Source: Lactobacillus rodentium (GTDB lineage Bacteria > Bacillota > Bacilli > Lactobacillales > Lactobacillaceae). From it: a stretch of 64,000 nucleotides of DNA. Below are positions 36,586 to 45,868 of the stretch, one piece after another (the first letter of the stretch is position 1; each line of letters opens with the position of its first letter). The notes beneath the pieces are model-generated. The model saw only the letters and a list, made by a program, of their open reading frames with translations, was not told where the DNA came from and ran no database searches. Position numbers and translations under genes: made by a program. The stretch is taken from the NCBI RefSeq assembly GCF_003423665.1, contig NZ_BFBY01000006.1, positions 53,195-117,194 on the forward strand. Direction: 5' to 3'.

Positions 36586-38535
36586 TTGGCTGAGAAAAAA
36601 GTAACAAACAATTATGATGATTCATCCATTCAGATACTACATGGACTTGAGGCTGTACGTAAGCGTCCCGGAATGTATATCGGTTCAACTGATCGTCATG
36701 GTTTAAATCAATTGGTTTATGAAATTGTCGATAATTCAGTTGATGAAGCTATGGCAGGTTATGGAAAGGAAATAAATGTAACAATTCATCAGGATAATTC
36801 TGTAACGGTCCAAGACTTTGGGCGTGGAATGCCAACAGGGATGCATGAATCTGGTGCACCAACGATCGAAGTAATTTTAACTGTACTTCATGCTGGTGGT
36901 AAATTTACTGAAAAGAACTATCAAACATCTGGAGGATTGCATGGTGTTGGTTCTTCTGTAGTGAATGCCTTATCTGAATATTTAAAAGTACGTGTTGTTC
37001 GTGGTGGTGAAGCTTACGAAGAAGAATTCCGCAATGGTGGTCACCCCGTTGGTACCTTAAAGCATTTAGGTAAAACCAAAGATAAAAATGGAACCACGAT
37101 CACTTTTAAACCAGATCCAACTATCTTTTCTACTACCACTTACAATTATGAAACCATTCAAGAACGAATTCGTGAATCTGCCTTTTTATTAAAGGGAGTA
37201 AAGTTTACTTTAACTGATGAACGAGAACCTGAACATCATGATGAATTTTTATATGATGATGGGATTAAATCTTTTGTATCTTACTTAAACGAAGAAAAAG
37301 ATACCATGGGAGATGTCTTTTATTTTTCAGGCAAACAAGATGGGATTGAAGTAGAGTTTGCCGGTCAATATAATGATGGTTATTCTGAAAACTTTGTTTC
37401 ATTTGTAAATAATGTGCGAACAGCTGATGGTGGTAGTCATGAAGCTGGTGCTCGTAGTGGATTTACCAAGGCTTTTAATGATTATGCTAAAAAACAAGGT
37501 CTCTTAAAAGGTAAGGGACTAGAAGGTTCAGATTATCGCGAAGGGTTAAGTGCGGTTCTTTCTGTTAAAATTCCTGAAGAATTATTGGAATTTGAAGGTC
37601 AAACAAAGGGAAAACTTGGAACGCCTCAAGCTCGGAGTGTGGTTGATACCATTGTTTATGAACAACTTTCTTATTACCTAATGGAGAATGGTGAGTTTGC
37701 TCAAAGCTTGGTCCAAAAAGCGCAAAAAGCACGTGATGCTCGTGAAGCTGCCAAAAAAGCACGTGATGAAAGTAGAAGTGGTAAGAAACGTCGTAAGAAA
37801 GAGATCTTATCTGGAAAGTTAACACCGGCTCAATCACGCAATCCTAAAAAGAATGAATTATTCTTGGTTGAGGGAGATTCAGCTGGTGGTTCAGCCAAGC
37901 AAGGACGTGATCGTAAATTTCAAGCGATTTTACCTTTACGTGGTAAGGTCTTAAATACTCAAAAGGCTAAATTGCAAGATATTTTCAAAAATGAAGAAAT
38001 TAACACAATGATTCATACCATTGGTGCTGGTGTTGGGCCAGAATTTAAGATTGAAGATGCTAATTACGATAAGATCATTATTATGACTGATGCGGATACT
38101 GATGGTGCTCACATTCAAATTTTACTTTTAACTTTCTTCTACAGATATATGCGTCCCATGATTGAGGCAGGGAAAGTGTATATTGCTTTGCCACCATTAT
38201 ATAAATTAGAAAAGGGTTCTGGTAAAAAGAATAAGATTGAATATGCCTGGACTGATGAAGAACTTGCAAGTGCAGAAAAAGATTTTGGAAAAGGTTTTGC
38301 TTTACAACGTTTCAAAGGTTTAGGTGAAATGAATGCTGACCAATTATGGGAAACAACAATGAACCCCGAGACTAGAACCTTAATTAGAGTAAAAATTGAT
38401 GATGCGCAATTAGCCGAAAAACGAGTAACTACTTTAATGGGTGATAAGGTTGCTCCTCGTCGTAAATGGATAGATGAAAATGTTAAATTCCGAATGGGTG
38501 AAGATGGCTCAATTTTGGAAACCGAAAGAGTATAG
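36586..38535 (+). CDS. parE: DNA topoisomerase IV subunit B ParE
   Basis: This 649-residue ATPase subunit of topoisomerase IV unlinks daughter chromosomes. The GHKL ATPase shows RPGMYIGSTDRHGLNQLVYEIVDNSVDEAM and GLHGVGSSVVNALS. The Toprim part shows FLVEGDSAGGSAKQGRDR and IIMTDADTDGAHI, ending in LQRFKGLGEMNADQLWETTMNP. The start is TTG 36586, 6 bases after CGGAGGA. Pairing with parC 16 bases downstream distinguishes it from GyrB. Confidence 0.95.
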   Translation: MAEKKVTNNYDDSSIQILHGLEAVRKRPGMYIGSTDRHGLNQLVYEIVDNSVDEAMAGYGKEINVTIHQDNSVTVQDFGRGMPTGMHESGAPTIEVILTVLHAGGKFTEKNYQTSGGLHGVGSSVVNALSEYLKVRVVRGGEAYEEEFRNGGHPVGTLKHLGKTKDKNGTTITFKPDPTIFSTTTYNYETIQERIRESAFLLKGVKFTLTDEREPEHHDEFLYDDGIKSFVSYLNEEKDTMGDVFYFSGKQDGIEVEFAGQYNDGYSENFVSFVNNVRTADGGSHEAGARSGFTKAFNDYAKKQGLLKGKGLEGSDYREGLSAVLSVKIPEELLEFEGQTKGKLGTPQARSVVDTIVYEQLSYYLMENGEFAQSLVQKAQKARDAREAAKKARDESRSGKKRRKKEILSGKLTPAQSRNPKKNELFLVEGDSAGGSAKQGRDRKFQAILPLRGKVLNTQKAKLQDIFKNEEINTMIHTIGAGVGPEFKIEDANYDKIIIMTDADTDGAHIQILLLTFFYRYMRPMIEAGKVYIALPPLYKLEKGSGKKNKIEYAWTDEELASAEKDFGKGFALQRFKGLGEMNADQLWETTMNPETRTLIRVKIDDAQLAEKRVTTLMGDKVAPRRKWIDENVKFRMGEDGSILETERV

Positions 38536-38551
38536 GAGGTAAGGCGCATAA

Positions 38552-41035
38552 ATGGCTGATACAGTAGAACGAATCAAAGAATTACCTCTTGAAGAAGTAA
38601 TGGGGGAACGCTTTGGTCGTTACTCCAAATATATTATTCAAGAAAGAGCTTTACCTGATGTTAGAGATGGATTAAAGCCAGTTCAAAGACGTATTCTTTA
38701 TGCGATGTATAAAGATAATAATACTTATGATAAGCCTTATAAGAAGGCAGCTAAGGCAGTCGGAAATGTGATGGGTAATTTTCACCCACACGGTGATAGT
38801 TCCATTTATGGTGCTTTGGTTCACCTTTCTCAAGAATGGAAGATGCGGGAACCTTTAATTGAAATGCATGGTAATAATGGTTCTATGGATGGTGATGGAC
38901 CGGCAGCAATGCGTTATACTGAGTCTCGTTTAAGTAAGATATCAAACTTACTCTTACAAGATATTGATAAAGATACAGTACCAATGATCTTGAACTTCGA
39001 TGATACTGAGTATGAACCTACGGTCTTACCAAGTCATTTTCCAAATTTACTAGTTAATGGTTCAACAGGTATTTCTGCCGGTTATGCGACTGAAATTCCA
39101 CCGCATAATTTAGCTGAAGTAATTGATGCGGCTGTATATCTTTTAAAAAATCCTGAAGCTAATACAGATGATTTAATGCAGTTTGTTAAGGGACCGGATT
39201 TCCCAACTGGTGGAATCGTCTTAGGTAAAAAGGGAATTAAAGAAGCATATGAAACCGGGCGTGGCCGAATTCAAGTTCGTTCAAAAACTAGTATTCAAGA
39301 TATTAAGGGACATCGTCAACAAATTGTAGTTACAGAAATTCCATTTGGCGTAAATAAGGCCATGATGGTTAAGAAAATAGATGAAATTCGCTTAAATAAA
39401 GAAATTGACGGCATTGCCGAAGTTCGAGATGAAACTGATCGTCATGGTTTGTCTATTGTAATTGAACTTAAAAAGGGTGCAGATAGTCAAAATATTCTTA
39501 ACTATCTTTTTAAAAATACTGATTTACAAATTTCTTATAACTTTAATATGGTTGCAATTGATCATATGGCACCCGTTCAGGTAAGTCTTAAAAAGATCTT
39601 ATCTTCTTATCTAGAACATAAAAAAGAAGTTGTAACTAAACGAACTGAATTTGATCTAGGTAAGGCCAAGCAAAGACTTGAAATAGTTGAAGGATTAATT
39701 CATGCCCTTGACATCTTAGATCAGGTAATTAAGACAATTCGAGCATCAAAAGATAAAAAAGATGCTAAAAATAATTTAATAAAAGAATTTGATTTTACCC
39801 CTAACCAAGCTGAAGCGATTGTTTCTTTACAACTTTATCGTTTAACTAATACTGATGTGAATCAGTTGAAGGCTGAACAAGCTGATTTAAATGAAAAAAT
39901 TGCAACTTATGAAGATATTTTGAACAATCAAGATGTCTTAGAAAAAGTTGTGGTTAAAGAACTTAACCAGGTTAAAAAAGACTTTGGTTCCCCTAGAAGA
40001 ACAGAGATCACTGAAAAGGCTGCTAAAATTGAAATTAATGAAAAGGCCTTAGTTGCAGATGAGACGGTTCGAGTTTTAGTGAGTCGTGATGGTTATTTAA
40101 AACGTTCATCATTACGTTCTTACCAATCTACTGATGAAACTGATAATGGTTTACCAGCGGGTGATGAAGTCATATTTGAAAAAACAATGTCTACCTTAAG
40201 TAATCTTTATCTTTTTACTAACAAAGGAAACTTAATTTATCGTCCAGTTCATGAATTAGTAGAAACAAAGTGGAAAGAAACTGGTCAACACTTATCTCAA
40301 GAATTGGGTTTAGCGCAAGATGAAGAAATTATTCGCGTATTTGAAATTAATGATTTAAAGGCAACTGATAATTTCTTACTTGCGACTAATGATGGTTACA
40401 TTAAGCAAGTTGCACTAGCTGATTTGCAACCAACAAGAACTTATAAGTCACGAGCTATTATTGCAATGAAATTAAAAAAATCTGACAGTAAGGTAGTACG
40501 AGTAGATCGGATTAAGGCAGATAGTAAGCAAGAAATTACATTAATTACTAATCAGGCTTATGCAATTCGCTATGATATTGATGAAATTCCTACCTCTGGT
40601 GCACGGGCAGCCGGCGTAAAATCTGTTAATTTGAAAGACGAAGATTATATTGTTGATTATGTTCTAGCTAGTCCCGACACCGTCGATGAAATTAAAATTG
40701 GCCTAATTACTCAACGTGGAGCCTTTAAACAATTAGAATTAAATATTATTAATAAAGTTACCCGTGCTAAGCGAGGAGTAATGGTTCTAAGAGAACTAAA
40801 GACTAAACCGCATCGTATTTCAGCGGTATCTAGTTATGGCCAAAATCATGAACTTATTTTAACTACAAGTTCACAACGTCAAGTTAAGATTGATACTAAC
40901 AATTATCCTTTAGGAGATCGTTACTCGAATGGATCTTTTGTATTAGATCCAACTACTGATGGTCGTCCAATCTCGTTGAAATTAGGAAAAGTTTTAACCA
41001 ATGAAAAAGATGATGTAAGTAATTTATTTGAATAA
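38552..41035 (+). CDS. parC: DNA topoisomerase IV subunit A ParC
   Basis: This 827-residue DNA-cleaving subunit has the active Tyr122 in AAMRYTESRL. The beta-propeller DNA-wrapping C-terminus (about residues 500-800) has repeated blocks such as RVLVSRDGYLKR. In the quinolone-determining segment HPHGDSSIYGALV the serine is present (S83) but position 87 is Gly. Many bacteria have an Asp or Glu there that helps hold the drug's magnesium-water bridge. The gene follows parE behind AGGAGGT and has its own strong terminator. Confidence 0.95.
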   Translation: MADTVERIKELPLEEVMGERFGRYSKYIIQERALPDVRDGLKPVQRRILYAMYKDNNTYDKPYKKAAKAVGNVMGNFHPHGDSSIYGALVHLSQEWKMREPLIEMHGNNGSMDGDGPAAMRYTESRLSKISNLLLQDIDKDTVPMILNFDDTEYEPTVLPSHFPNLLVNGSTGISAGYATEIPPHNLAEVIDAAVYLLKNPEANTDDLMQFVKGPDFPTGGIVLGKKGIKEAYETGRGRIQVRSKTSIQDIKGHRQQIVVTEIPFGVNKAMMVKKIDEIRLNKEIDGIAEVRDETDRHGLSIVIELKKGADSQNILNYLFKNTDLQISYNFNMVAIDHMAPVQVSLKKILSSYLEHKKEVVTKRTEFDLGKAKQRLEIVEGLIHALDILDQVIKTIRASKDKKDAKNNLIKEFDFTPNQAEAIVSLQLYRLTNTDVNQLKAEQADLNEKIATYEDILNNQDVLEKVVVKELNQVKKDFGSPRRTEITEKAAKIEINEKALVADETVRVLVSRDGYLKRSSLRSYQSTDETDNGLPAGDEVIFEKTMSTLSNLYLFTNKGNLIYRPVHELVETKWKETGQHLSQELGLAQDEEIIRVFEINDLKATDNFLLATNDGYIKQVALADLQPTRTYKSRAIIAMKLKKSDSKVVRVDRIKADSKQEITLITNQAYAIRYDIDEIPTSGARAAGVKSVNLKDEDYIVDYVLASPDTVDEIKIGLITQRGAFKQLELNIINKVTRAKRGVMVLRELKTKPHRISAVSSYGQNHELILTTSSQRQVKIDTNNYPLGDRYSNGSFVLDPTTDGRPISLKLGKVLTNEKDDVSNLFE

Positions 41036-41041
41036 GTCTCT

Positions 41042-41076
41042 AAAAGACCATTTACTGAATGTAAATGGTCTTTTTT
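41042..41076 (+). terminator. Terminator of the parE-parC operon
   Basis: Perfect 14-bp stem (41042-41055 with 41061-41074), 5-base loop TGAAT, then T. Confidence 0.93.
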
Positions 41077-41246
41077 GTGGTTTAAAGAAAAAATATAAAA
41101 GATAGTAAAGTTAACTAATTATTAAGAAAACCCGAAATAATAGTTTATATATAAAAGAACAGATGTTATTATAGATATTGGATGATTAGTTTAAACAAAT
41201 TTTAATATTTTCTATTTAAGTAGAAAAAGAAAGGGTGTAAATAGAA

Positions 41247-42194
41247 GTGAAAGCAAACGCAGACGCGGTCTTATCCGCTAAATCACTTCACTATTTTTTA
41301 CAATTAGTTGACAGTATGAGCTATACTCAAGCTTCTCAAATTCTTGGGATAACTCAACCTGCATTAACGCAACAAATTAAAAAGTTAGAACGTGCTGTTG
41401 GTTCCCCCTTATTTGGTCAAGTAGGGAAAAAACTCTATTTAACTGATGCCGGTAGTAAGATGGAAGAGACTGCAAGAACTTTATTCAATACTGTTCATAA
41501 TACAGTTGACGAAATCCAACAATATACCGAATCTGATAGTGGTTATATTTCTATTGGAATTTTAAATATTTTTGAACCTAAAGTAATTGAAGAATTTTTA
41601 ATTAAATTTGGTAAAAAATATCCAGATGTAAGATTAATAGTTAATTTTTACAATCGGGAAGAACTTTGGGATAAGATTGATAAAAATGAAATTGACTTTG
41701 CGATCTTATATATTCCTGATATCAATGCAAATGCCACAACAATGCGTCAATTTGCTACTAAAGAGATTAATAAAGAATCAATTATTTTATTAAGTCCCAA
41801 GAAAAATAATGCTTTAGAAGATATGCTTAAAGAGAAATGGGCTTCATACACTGAAAAGTCTTACTTAACTCATATCTTTAAACGTTACTATACTTCCATA
41901 ATTCCCCAAAATGAAATAAAAGTTCGTTTTTCTAGAGAAAAAGAATTAGTTAACTTTGCCCAGGCTAATGGTTTAAACACTTTTGTAACTAATAGTTATT
42001 ATCAGGCTCATCAAAAAGATATTTCATTAAATCCAGTTAAAACGCAAGAAGTTATAAATTTCCAAGGCTGTTTTGTCTATCGAAAGAACAAGGCCCAAAT
42101 TCCACGTTTGAATAACTTTTTAACTGAATGGGATAATTTTTTAGATGAAAAAGACTATACGACAAGACTAGACGAGCCCGAAACATTCAACTAA
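41247..42194 (+). CDS. LysR-type transcriptional regulator
   Basis: This 315-residue regulator has an N-terminal winged helix-turn-helix (SLHYFLQLVDSMSYTQASQILGITQPALTQQIKKLE, about residues 12-46). A periplasmic-binding-like effector domain follows (about 95-300). The likely start is GTG 41247, with AAAGGG about 12 bases upstream; the spacing is long, so the start is not firm. Neither neighbour gives a clear target: parC lies upstream and ppaC 40 bases downstream on the same strand. The effector is unknown. Confidence 0.8.
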   Translation: MKANADAVLSAKSLHYFLQLVDSMSYTQASQILGITQPALTQQIKKLERAVGSPLFGQVGKKLYLTDAGSKMEETARTLFNTVHNTVDEIQQYTESDSGYISIGILNIFEPKVIEEFLIKFGKKYPDVRLIVNFYNREELWDKIDKNEIDFAILYIPDINANATTMRQFATKEINKESIILLSPKKNNALEDMLKEKWASYTEKSYLTHIFKRYYTSIIPQNEIKVRFSREKELVNFAQANGLNTFVTNSYYQAHQKDISLNPVKTQEVINFQGCFVYRKNKAQIPRLNNFLTEWDNFLDEKDYTTRLDEPETFN

Positions 42195-42234
42195 AATATA
42201 AGCAGAATGTTTTTATAAAGGAGCTCATATTATA

Positions 42235-43170
42235 ATGGCAAAAGAATTAATTTTTGGACACCAAAATCCTGATACTGATGCAATTGGAACTGCCATTGCA
42301 TATTCTTATTTCCAAAATCAAAATGGTTTTGATACTGAAGCAGTAGCACTAGGTGAACCAAATGATGAAACGCAATATGCTTTAGATAAGTTTGGATTTA
42401 AAGCACCTCGTGTAATTGAAACTGCAGCAAACGAAGTAGATAGTGTAATGCTTGTTGACCACAATGAACCTCAACAAAGTGTTTCAGATATCGACAAGGT
42501 TAAGGTATCTCACGTGGTTGATCACCACCGTATTATGAACTTTAATACTGCTGATCCTTTATACTACCGTGCAGAACCTGTTGGTTGTACCAGTACTATT
42601 ATGTGGGAAATGTTTAACGAAGCTGGTATGGAAATTCCTAAGAATTTAGCTGGCTTAATGCTTTCTGCAATTATTTCAGATACTTTATTATTAAAGTCAC
42701 CAACTACTACAGATAAAGATAAAGAAGCAGTAGAATCTTTAGCAAAAATTGCTGGTGTTGACTATAAAGAATATGGATTAGCTCTTCTTAAAGCTGGTAC
42801 TAATATTGCTGACAAGTCTGAAGAAGAATTAATTGATTTAGATGCCAAGAGTTTTGACTTAAACGGTAACAATGTACGTATTGCTCAAATCAATACAGTT
42901 GATTTACCAGAAGCTATGGAAAGAAAAGCTGCTTTTATTAAAGCAATGGAAGATGCAAGTAAAGCAAACGGTTACGATATGTTTATGCTTGTAATTACTA
43001 ATGTTTTAGATTCAGATTCTGAAGCTATTGTTGTTGGTAATGATGAAGCTAAAGCAATCTTTGAAAAGGCCTTTGATAAGAAACTTGAAGATTCAAGTGT
43101 TGCTTTACCTGGTGTTGTATCACGTAAGAAGCAAGTGGTTCCTCCATTGACAGAGGCTTTTGAAGGTTAA
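42235..43170 (+). CDS. ppaC: Manganese-dependent inorganic pyrophosphatase
   Basis: This 311-residue family II pyrophosphatase (DHH superfamily) hydrolyses pyrophosphate and so pulls biosynthetic reactions forward. Metal ligands appear in [21 protein letters not shown] and HVVDHHRI, and the substrate loop in [13 protein letters not shown] near the end. The length is typical. ATG 42235 follows AAAGGAG. It has no CBS or regulatory insert. Codon use suggests strong expression. Confidence 0.96.
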   Translation: MAKELIFGHQNPDTDAIGTAIAYSYFQNQNGFDTEAVALGEPNDETQYALDKFGFKAPRVIETAANEVDSVMLVDHNEPQQSVSDIDKVKVSHVVDHHRIMNFNTADPLYYRAEPVGCTSTIMWEMFNEAGMEIPKNLAGLMLSAIISDTLLLKSPTTTDKDKEAVESLAKIAGVDYKEYGLALLKAGTNIADKSEEELIDLDAKSFDLNGNNVRIAQINTVDLPEAMERKAAFIKAMEDASKANGYDMFMLVITNVLDSDSEAIVVGNDEAKAIFEKAFDKKLEDSSVALPGVVSRKKQVVPPLTEAFEG

Positions 43171-43178
43171 GATATTTT

Positions 43179-43209
43179 TAAAAACATCCCATTAAAGGGG
43201 TGTTTTTTT
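43179..43209 (+). terminator. Terminator after ppaC
   Basis: Stem AAAAACATCCC/GGGGTGTTTTT (one G-U pair), 6-base loop ATTAAA, T tail. Confidence 0.9.
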
Positions 43210-43223
43210 GTAGAAGGAAAATT

Positions 43224-45737
43224 ATGACAACCAAAGTAGATTTACCAAAAAATATTGAGGTACGAGGGGCTAGACTCCATAATTTAAAAAATATTAATGT
43301 AGATATTCCCTTACATAAATTTGTAGCTATTTCCGGATTGTCTGGGTCAGGAAAATCATCTTTGGCTATGGGAACGCTTTATGAGGAAGGCTCCAAACGT
43401 TATTTAGATGCTCTTTCAACCTATATGCGCAGAAGAATCAAGCAGGGAACAAATGTGGATGCAGATAGTATTAAACATATTCCTTCGGCTTTAGCCTTGC
43501 GTCAACGCCCAAGTGTTCCTAATGAGCGAGCAACTGTGGGAACAACAACTGAAACTTTTAACGTTTTGCGTTTGATTTTTTCAAGATTAGGGAGCTCAGT
43601 TTGTCCTAATGGGCATCGTTTAAACCCTAGTCTAGCAATTGCGCAAGCGATGAGTAAATCAGGCAATGAAATGGGACAAGTCACTTGTCCAACTTGTGGG
43701 GTCAAGTTTTATGTACCAGGAGCTGAAGATTTTGCTTTTAACTCTGATGGTGCCTGTCAAAATTGTGGTGGTAGTGGGAAAGTTCGCCAACTTGATGAAA
43801 GTAAATTAATTCCTGATGAAAATCTTTCTATTAAGGATGGTGCCGTGGCTTCTTGGTCATTACCAGGTAGAAACTTTATGCCCAATGTAGCCGAACATGC
43901 AGGGGTTAGAATTGATATTCCATTTAAAGATTTAACTGCTAAAGAAAAAGATTTTGTCTTAAATGGTCCCGAGAAAAAATATAAAATGGATTTTCTTTCT
44001 GGAACTGGCAGAGTTTTTCATGATTTTAATGCTCTTTACGAAAATGCTCACCAAGCTGTTTTACGTTCAGCAAAAAGTAGTAAAAGTGAACGGGCGCAAA
44101 AACGAATTGCAGAGTTTTTTTCTTACTCAACCTGTGAAGTTTGTCGTGGTTCTCGTTTAAAGCCAGAATTATTAAAACAACTGGTTAATGGCAAAAATAT
44201 TTTTGAAGTTGAAAATATGCCTTTAGGTGAATTACCACAATGGAGTAAAGAGCTTCTGGCTAGTTTGCCTGCAGATATGCATACTATGGCAAGTGAATTG
44301 ATTAATGAGTTTATTAATAATTTACAGCCTCTACTTGATTTGGGCTTAGATTATTTAACTATGGCTCGACCGGGAAATACTTTATCTACTGGTGAGCTCC
44401 AACGCATCCAGCTAGCTCGAACTTTAAGGACAGAAACAACCGGTGTGTTATACGTTTTAGATGAACCTTCAATTGGACTTCATCCTGCTAATGTTGATGG
44501 CTTGATAAAAGTGATCCGTAAACTAGTTGCTCAAGGAAATTCCTTAGTTGTTGTTGATCATAACGTTGATATTATTGCAGCGGCTGATGAAATAATCGAA
44601 ATTGGTCCTGGGTCAGGTCAAGAAGGGGGAAACGTCATTGCCCAAGCTTCACCTAAAAAAATTAGTCAAAATCCTGTTTCTTTGATTGGACCATATCTTG
44701 ATGGACAAGCAGATATTTTGGTTCGTACACCTGCAACCCAAGTTAAGCAGGAAAAGATAAAGTTTGAAGTAAAAGATTACTTTAATCTTAAGGACGTTAA
44801 AGCTGAAATCCCTCTGAATCAACTAACTGCTGTTACTGGATTTTCCGGTGCTGGAAAAACAAGTTTGATTCTAGATTCTTTAGTTCCAGCAATTGAAGCT
44901 AAAGATAAACAGGAATTCCCGGCACAAGTAACTAGCTTTTCTTCTACTATCAATAAAGTCGTTAGTGTGGACGCAAGCCCAATTGGTAAAAGTACTCGGT
45001 CAACTATTGCGACTTATACTTCTATTATGGATAATCTGCGCAAACTATTTGCCCAGCAGCCTCTGGCTAAAGAAAGGCATTATACCCCAAGTTACTTTTC
45101 TTACAATAATAAAGAAGGTGCTTGTCCTACTTGTGGAGGAACTGGGATTGTTACTTTAGACATTCAGTTCTTACCTGATATGCAGCAGACTTGTCCCACT
45201 TGTAGTGGTGATCGCTATAATAAGCAAGTTCAAGCAGTTAAGTGGAATAACTATTCAATTGTTGATCTTTTAAGACTTGATGTTAATGAAGCTGTAACTA
45301 TTTTCAAAGACGTTCCTAAAATTGAACGTGAATTAAAATTACTACAAGAAGTGGGCTTGGGTTATTTACACTTGGGAGAAAGTACACCGGCTTTATCAGG
45401 AGGAGAAGCACAACGTTTAAAATTAGTTAGTCACTTAAGTAAAAGAGAAGATAACACTTTATTTGTGTTTGATGAACCCACGATTGGTTTACATCCCCTC
45501 GATGTTAAGGTCTTATTACAAGTAATGCAACGTTTACTTGATCAAGGAGCTACTATTATTACTATTTCTCATGATCTTAATTTGATTGCTAATAGTGATT
45601 ATATTTTAGACATGGGACCACGTGGAGGCGATAATGGTGGTAAGATTGTTGCGTCAGGCTTAACTCAAGACTTGATTAAACAGCCAACCAGTTTAACAAC
45701 TGAGTATTTAGCCAATTATTGGAATAAGTTTAATTAA
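43224..45737 (+). CDS. UvrA-like ABC ATPase (short UvrA paralogue)
   Basis: This 837-residue protein has two ABC ATPase units in the UvrA layout. The first has Walker A GLSGSGKSS, signature LSTGELQRIQLAR and Walker B YVLDEPSIGLHP; the second has GFSGAGKTS, LSGGEAQRLKL and FVFDEPTIGLHP. Two zinc modules (CPTCGVKFYV with CQNCGGSG, and CPTCGGTG with CPTCSGDR) are intact. True UvrA is about 940-950 residues, so roughly 100 are missing. The start ATG 43224 follows GAAGGA; a frame extension to 43200 lies in the ppaC terminator. It may be a repair factor of the UvrA2 kind or serve drug tolerance, and a separate uvrA is expected elsewhere. Confidence 0.82.
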   Translation: MTTKVDLPKNIEVRGARLHNLKNINVDIPLHKFVAISGLSGSGKSSLAMGTLYEEGSKRYLDALSTYMRRRIKQGTNVDADSIKHIPSALALRQRPSVPNERATVGTTTETFNVLRLIFSRLGSSVCPNGHRLNPSLAIAQAMSKSGNEMGQVTCPTCGVKFYVPGAEDFAFNSDGACQNCGGSGKVRQLDESKLIPDENLSIKDGAVASWSLPGRNFMPNVAEHAGVRIDIPFKDLTAKEKDFVLNGPEKKYKMDFLSGTGRVFHDFNALYENAHQAVLRSAKSSKSERAQKRIAEFFSYSTCEVCRGSRLKPELLKQLVNGKNIFEVENMPLGELPQWSKELLASLPADMHTMASELINEFINNLQPLLDLGLDYLTMARPGNTLSTGELQRIQLARTLRTETTGVLYVLDEPSIGLHPANVDGLIKVIRKLVAQGNSLVVVDHNVDIIAAADEIIEIGPGSGQEGGNVIAQASPKKISQNPVSLIGPYLDGQADILVRTPATQVKQEKIKFEVKDYFNLKDVKAEIPLNQLTAVTGFSGAGKTSLILDSLVPAIEAKDKQEFPAQVTSFSSTINKVVSVDASPIGKSTRSTIATYTSIMDNLRKLFAQQPLAKERHYTPSYFSYNNKEGACPTCGGTGIVTLDIQFLPDMQQTCPTCSGDRYNKQVQAVKWNNYSIVDLLRLDVNEAVTIFKDVPKIERELKLLQEVGLGYLHLGESTPALSGGEAQRLKLVSHLSKREDNTLFVFDEPTIGLHPLDVKVLLQVMQRLLDQGATIITISHDLNLIANSDYILDMGPRGGDNGGKIVASGLTQDLIKQPTSLTTEYLANYWNKFN

Positions 45738-45777
45738 TAAGTTAAAGGATTGAATTTATAGATGGTTTGGTATAAAA

Positions 45778-45806
45778 ATAAGTTATAGTTTACTCTAACT
45801 TATAAG
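45778..45806. promoter_or_regulatory. Candidate operator upstream of the hydrolase pair
   Basis: ATAAGTTA at 45778-45785 and TAACTTAT at 45796-45803 form a perfect 8-bp inverted repeat with a 10-base spacer. It lies just ahead of the putative -10 TATAAT at 45833-45838. The right arm is part of the smaller palindrome CTTATAAG. The overall size resembles a LysR-type site. Confidence 0.4.
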
Positions 45807-45832
45807 TATTAGTCGTGATTAAAAAGTCATTA

Positions 45833-45838
45833 TATAAT
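45833..45838 (+). promoter_or_regulatory. -10 box of the hydrolase genes
   Basis: A perfect TATAAT stands 30 bases before the first hydrolase gene. The matching -35 (around 45809-45815) is poor, as expected if an activator is required. Confidence 0.45.
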
Positions 45839-45868
45839 GGTCTATAAAAAAAAATAGGAGGGCAATTT

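Noticed and set aside
38139..38549. A 136-codon frame antisense to the end of parE.
   Set aside because: Serine-rich translation typical of reverse frames; parE is complete and conserved on the other strand.
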